This document shows, piece by piece, positions 62,115 through 64,000 of a DNA stretch of 64,000 nt (the first letter of the stretch is position 1; each line of letters starts with the position of its first letter). The notes beneath the pieces are model-generated. The model worked only from the letters and a program-made list of their open reading frames with translations, did no database searches and was not told the DNA's origin. The stretch comes from Cucumis sativus (taxonomy: Eukaryota > Streptophyta > Magnoliopsida > Cucurbitales > Cucurbitaceae). The stretch covers positions 14,384,001 to 14,448,000 of the forward strand of contig NC_026656.2 in assembly GCF_000004075.3 (NCBI RefSeq), given 5' to 3'. The position numbers and the translations under genes were made by a program.

Positions 62115-62830
62115 AGCTATCTAATTCCCATTTCATCAATTTATGCTTCTTTCTTGTTTTCATCTTCAACCCCTTTTTTCTGTCTTCCATAGATGATGCG
62201 TCACTTCTTTTAAGCATTATTTCATACTTTAGTCCAATAAATTGTAAAACTATTAATAATAATTTTTTTACACCATGTTATTGTTTTCCTTTCTTTTTTA
62301 TATTCCACCCTTTCTAGTTTTAATCGATTGTTGGGTGGTCTGGTAGAAACTTTTCTAGAATGCACGTAAAAATGTGGACAAAATAAGTAAAGGACAAGTG
62401 AATATTTGAATTTGGATTAGTTGAAATCTAGACTAGTTTGGTACACAGAGCCCTGCCAATCCAGCTAGATGGATAACAACACTATTATGTGTGGGCAAAA
62501 ATGTTTTAACAATTTAAAATACTTTTTACAAGTCCACATAAAGGTTTTAATATACATGTCCTACCACTTGGGTTATAAGACATTTGATGTGACAAAGTGC
62601 TTCCCACATATTGAAGAGAAAGAAAGAGACATCTTTTTGACAAGTTATTTCTTATACCGTGACAAGTCATTCCCAAGAAATGACAATCTATTTTAATATA
62701 CTTGTAAATCTCATCCTTATTTTGAGTTGTAAATTTTGTTTTTTAGGAGAAAAGATGATAGAGAAGAGATTGATGGTGAAAGAAGAGAGAGACTAATGTT
62801 TAGTTGTAAATCGCTTTTTAGTTTTTTTCT

Positions 62831-63399
62831 TAGGTTAAAAATCTATTCTCAGTGGCAACCAATGGTAGGGAGGCACAATTTAGTTAGTAAAAATAAAATT
62901 TTAGATGCATCCATATAATATTCAAATCATATAATATCATTAAAATAAACCAAACTGAGTGGCATACTAATAGTGAAAAATTCAGACTTTCATGTAAACT
63001 TCTTATTCAAGTTAAAATGTGTTAGCTATTAATGTCTAAGTTTGTTTCACATAGAGTTGTAGAGTTTTAAAAAATATAGATACTAAAGCACTAACATTTC
63101 GATTTGTGCGTCTAAATTATAGTATACCAAACATTTATTTAAAAAGAAGATAATTGAATACAAAATTAAATTGTAAGGTTTAATTTTTTTTCTTTTTTAT
63201 TTTGAGGTTCAATTAGAAAGAAAAAAAAAATATATATTTTTTTATCTAACACAATATTTTAATACATGAACATTTTAGATATTAAATTGAAAGTTTATAT
63301 ATCTATATATATTAGGCATTTTTTCTATTAGTCTTTCGGAGAATATTTGCAAACACATATTAGGCCACCAAGAGGTTGAAAAAAATCACACCCTTTTGA
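62831..63399. other. AT-rich spacer
   Basis: Beyond the right edge of duplication copy B; no gene seen. Confidence 0.4.
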
Positions 63400-64000
63400 G
63401 TCTTGATGTTTATTAAAAGATGTGTTTGCAAAGGTCTCTTAGACTTAATGCATTATTTGTCCAACCTGTGAGATCCTTAACTTTGCTCAATGAAGATTTG
63501 ACAAAGAGGCAGTGGAGGAAGAGGTGGTTTGTGGAGATTTGTAGAAGATGCATCTCTGTCTCTTGGATGTCCACACACATGTGAGATTTGTAGCAAGGAT
63601 GACAGATTGAACAGACAATCTACCATTACTATTGAGCTTTCAAATGGAACAATCTATTAATTTGATTGTTATTCGCAAGGGAAGAGAGGTTTTCTTTGAT
63701 GTTTCTCCACAGTAATGCTTCTCTGTCTCTCAGAGTTCTTCTATGGTGTAAATCCCACCCATTAGTTACAGAGTTCCATGTATCCCTGAGGGTGCCATTT
63801 TGCTGAGTTGAGAGAGCATATAATCTAGAAAGGGATATGTGTAAAGAGGACTATAAATGCTCCAGTTTCTGTGCCAAAACGATAACATCCTGCCATTGCT
63901 TAATTTCCAACCCAATTGAGATTTACACCAGTTTGAACCCTTGCAGATGGACCTCCATGGAGCATTGAGACTTCTGTGCTTAGCAACGGTTGGCAAATCA
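63400..64000 (-). mobile_element. LINE (L1-type) relic, cut by the window edge
   Basis: On the minus strand, SLNAPWRSICKGSNWCK (about 63960-63915), WKLSNGRMLSFWHRNW (about 63908-63861) and WDLHHRRTLRDREALLWRN (about 63752-63697) follow in the order typical of the region after a plant LINE reverse transcriptase. A decayed zinc-knuckle (about 63620-63490, ETEMHLLQISTNHLFLHC-like) comes next. The first motif parallels SLKAPWRSITKG in the LINE at 38.25 kb, so both belong to the same broad lineage. Stops interrupt it. It continues beyond 64000. Confidence 0.75.

Larger units (their letters stand above)
54960..62830 (+). repeat. Segmental duplication, copy B (contains the second plus-strand patatin)
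   Basis: This is the direct-repeat partner of about 40160-49150. It lacks the 1.6-kb insert of copy A. At 58453-58530 it has a tandem doubling of a 36-bp phrase (CTTTGCCTGATAGCTCAAGG...) that is single in copy A. At 62556-62798 it carries 243 bp absent from copy A. A (CCACAA)-type hexamer run lies at about 59369-59399. Confidence 0.8.

Noticed and set aside
63766..63996. 76-codon minus-strand frame as an independent gene
   Set aside because: It is part of a decayed LINE with downstream stops.

Overview
This is about 64 kb of AT-rich nuclear DNA from a flowering plant. The evidence is multi-exon genes with GT..AG introns, a plant-type tRNA-Trp, RALF and patatin families, LINE relics and MITE-like repeats. 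Gene content and the style of dispersed repeats suggest a eudicot, most likely a cucurbit (Cucumis or a relative); the cucurbit placement is an impression from memory, not a search result.

Layout. (1) 1-4.9 kb: a possible first exon of an unrecognised gene (-), then a Tourist/PIF-like element carrying a long pyrimidine-rich tandem repeat, then copy 1 of a palindromic dispersed repeat. (2) 4.9-23.1 kb, the gene-rich part: a phosphoglycerate-mutase-like phosphatase (7 exons, +), tRNA-Trp(CCA) (+), a CDPK-related kinase (11 exons, +), a SAP-domain nuclear protein (8 exons, -, convergent with the kinase) and an intronless RALF34-like signalling peptide (-). The mutase-CRK pair matches, from memory, the neighbouring Arabidopsis genes At3g50520-At3g50530. 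(3) 23-29 kb: repeats, including two further copies of the palindromic family and a LINE fragment. (4) 29.3-30.6 kb: a papain-type cysteine protease (2 exons, +). (5) 32-62 kb: a patatin (lipid acyl hydrolase) cluster with one gene on the minus strand (32.3-35.5 kb), two nearly identical genes on the plus strand (46.7-48.7 and 60.1-62.1 kb) and a dead promoter-plus-exon-1 relic between them (52.8 kb). The two plus-strand genes lie in a degraded direct duplication of about 8-9 kb (about 40.2-49.15 and 54.96-62.83 kb). LINE relics lie at 37.8-39.35 kb and at the right edge.

How the genes relate. No shared pathway joins the whole window. The kinase, RALF peptide, cysteine protease and patatins are all of kinds used in plant signalling, senescence or defence, but physical proximity alone does not show joint function. 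The patatin cluster is the one true gene family array, and it shows local duplication, probable gene conversion and decay.

Limits. All exon structures were derived by eye from reading frame, splice consensus and protein-family expectation. Splice phases close exactly in every multi-exon gene reported as complete. UTR limits and expression cannot be seen.
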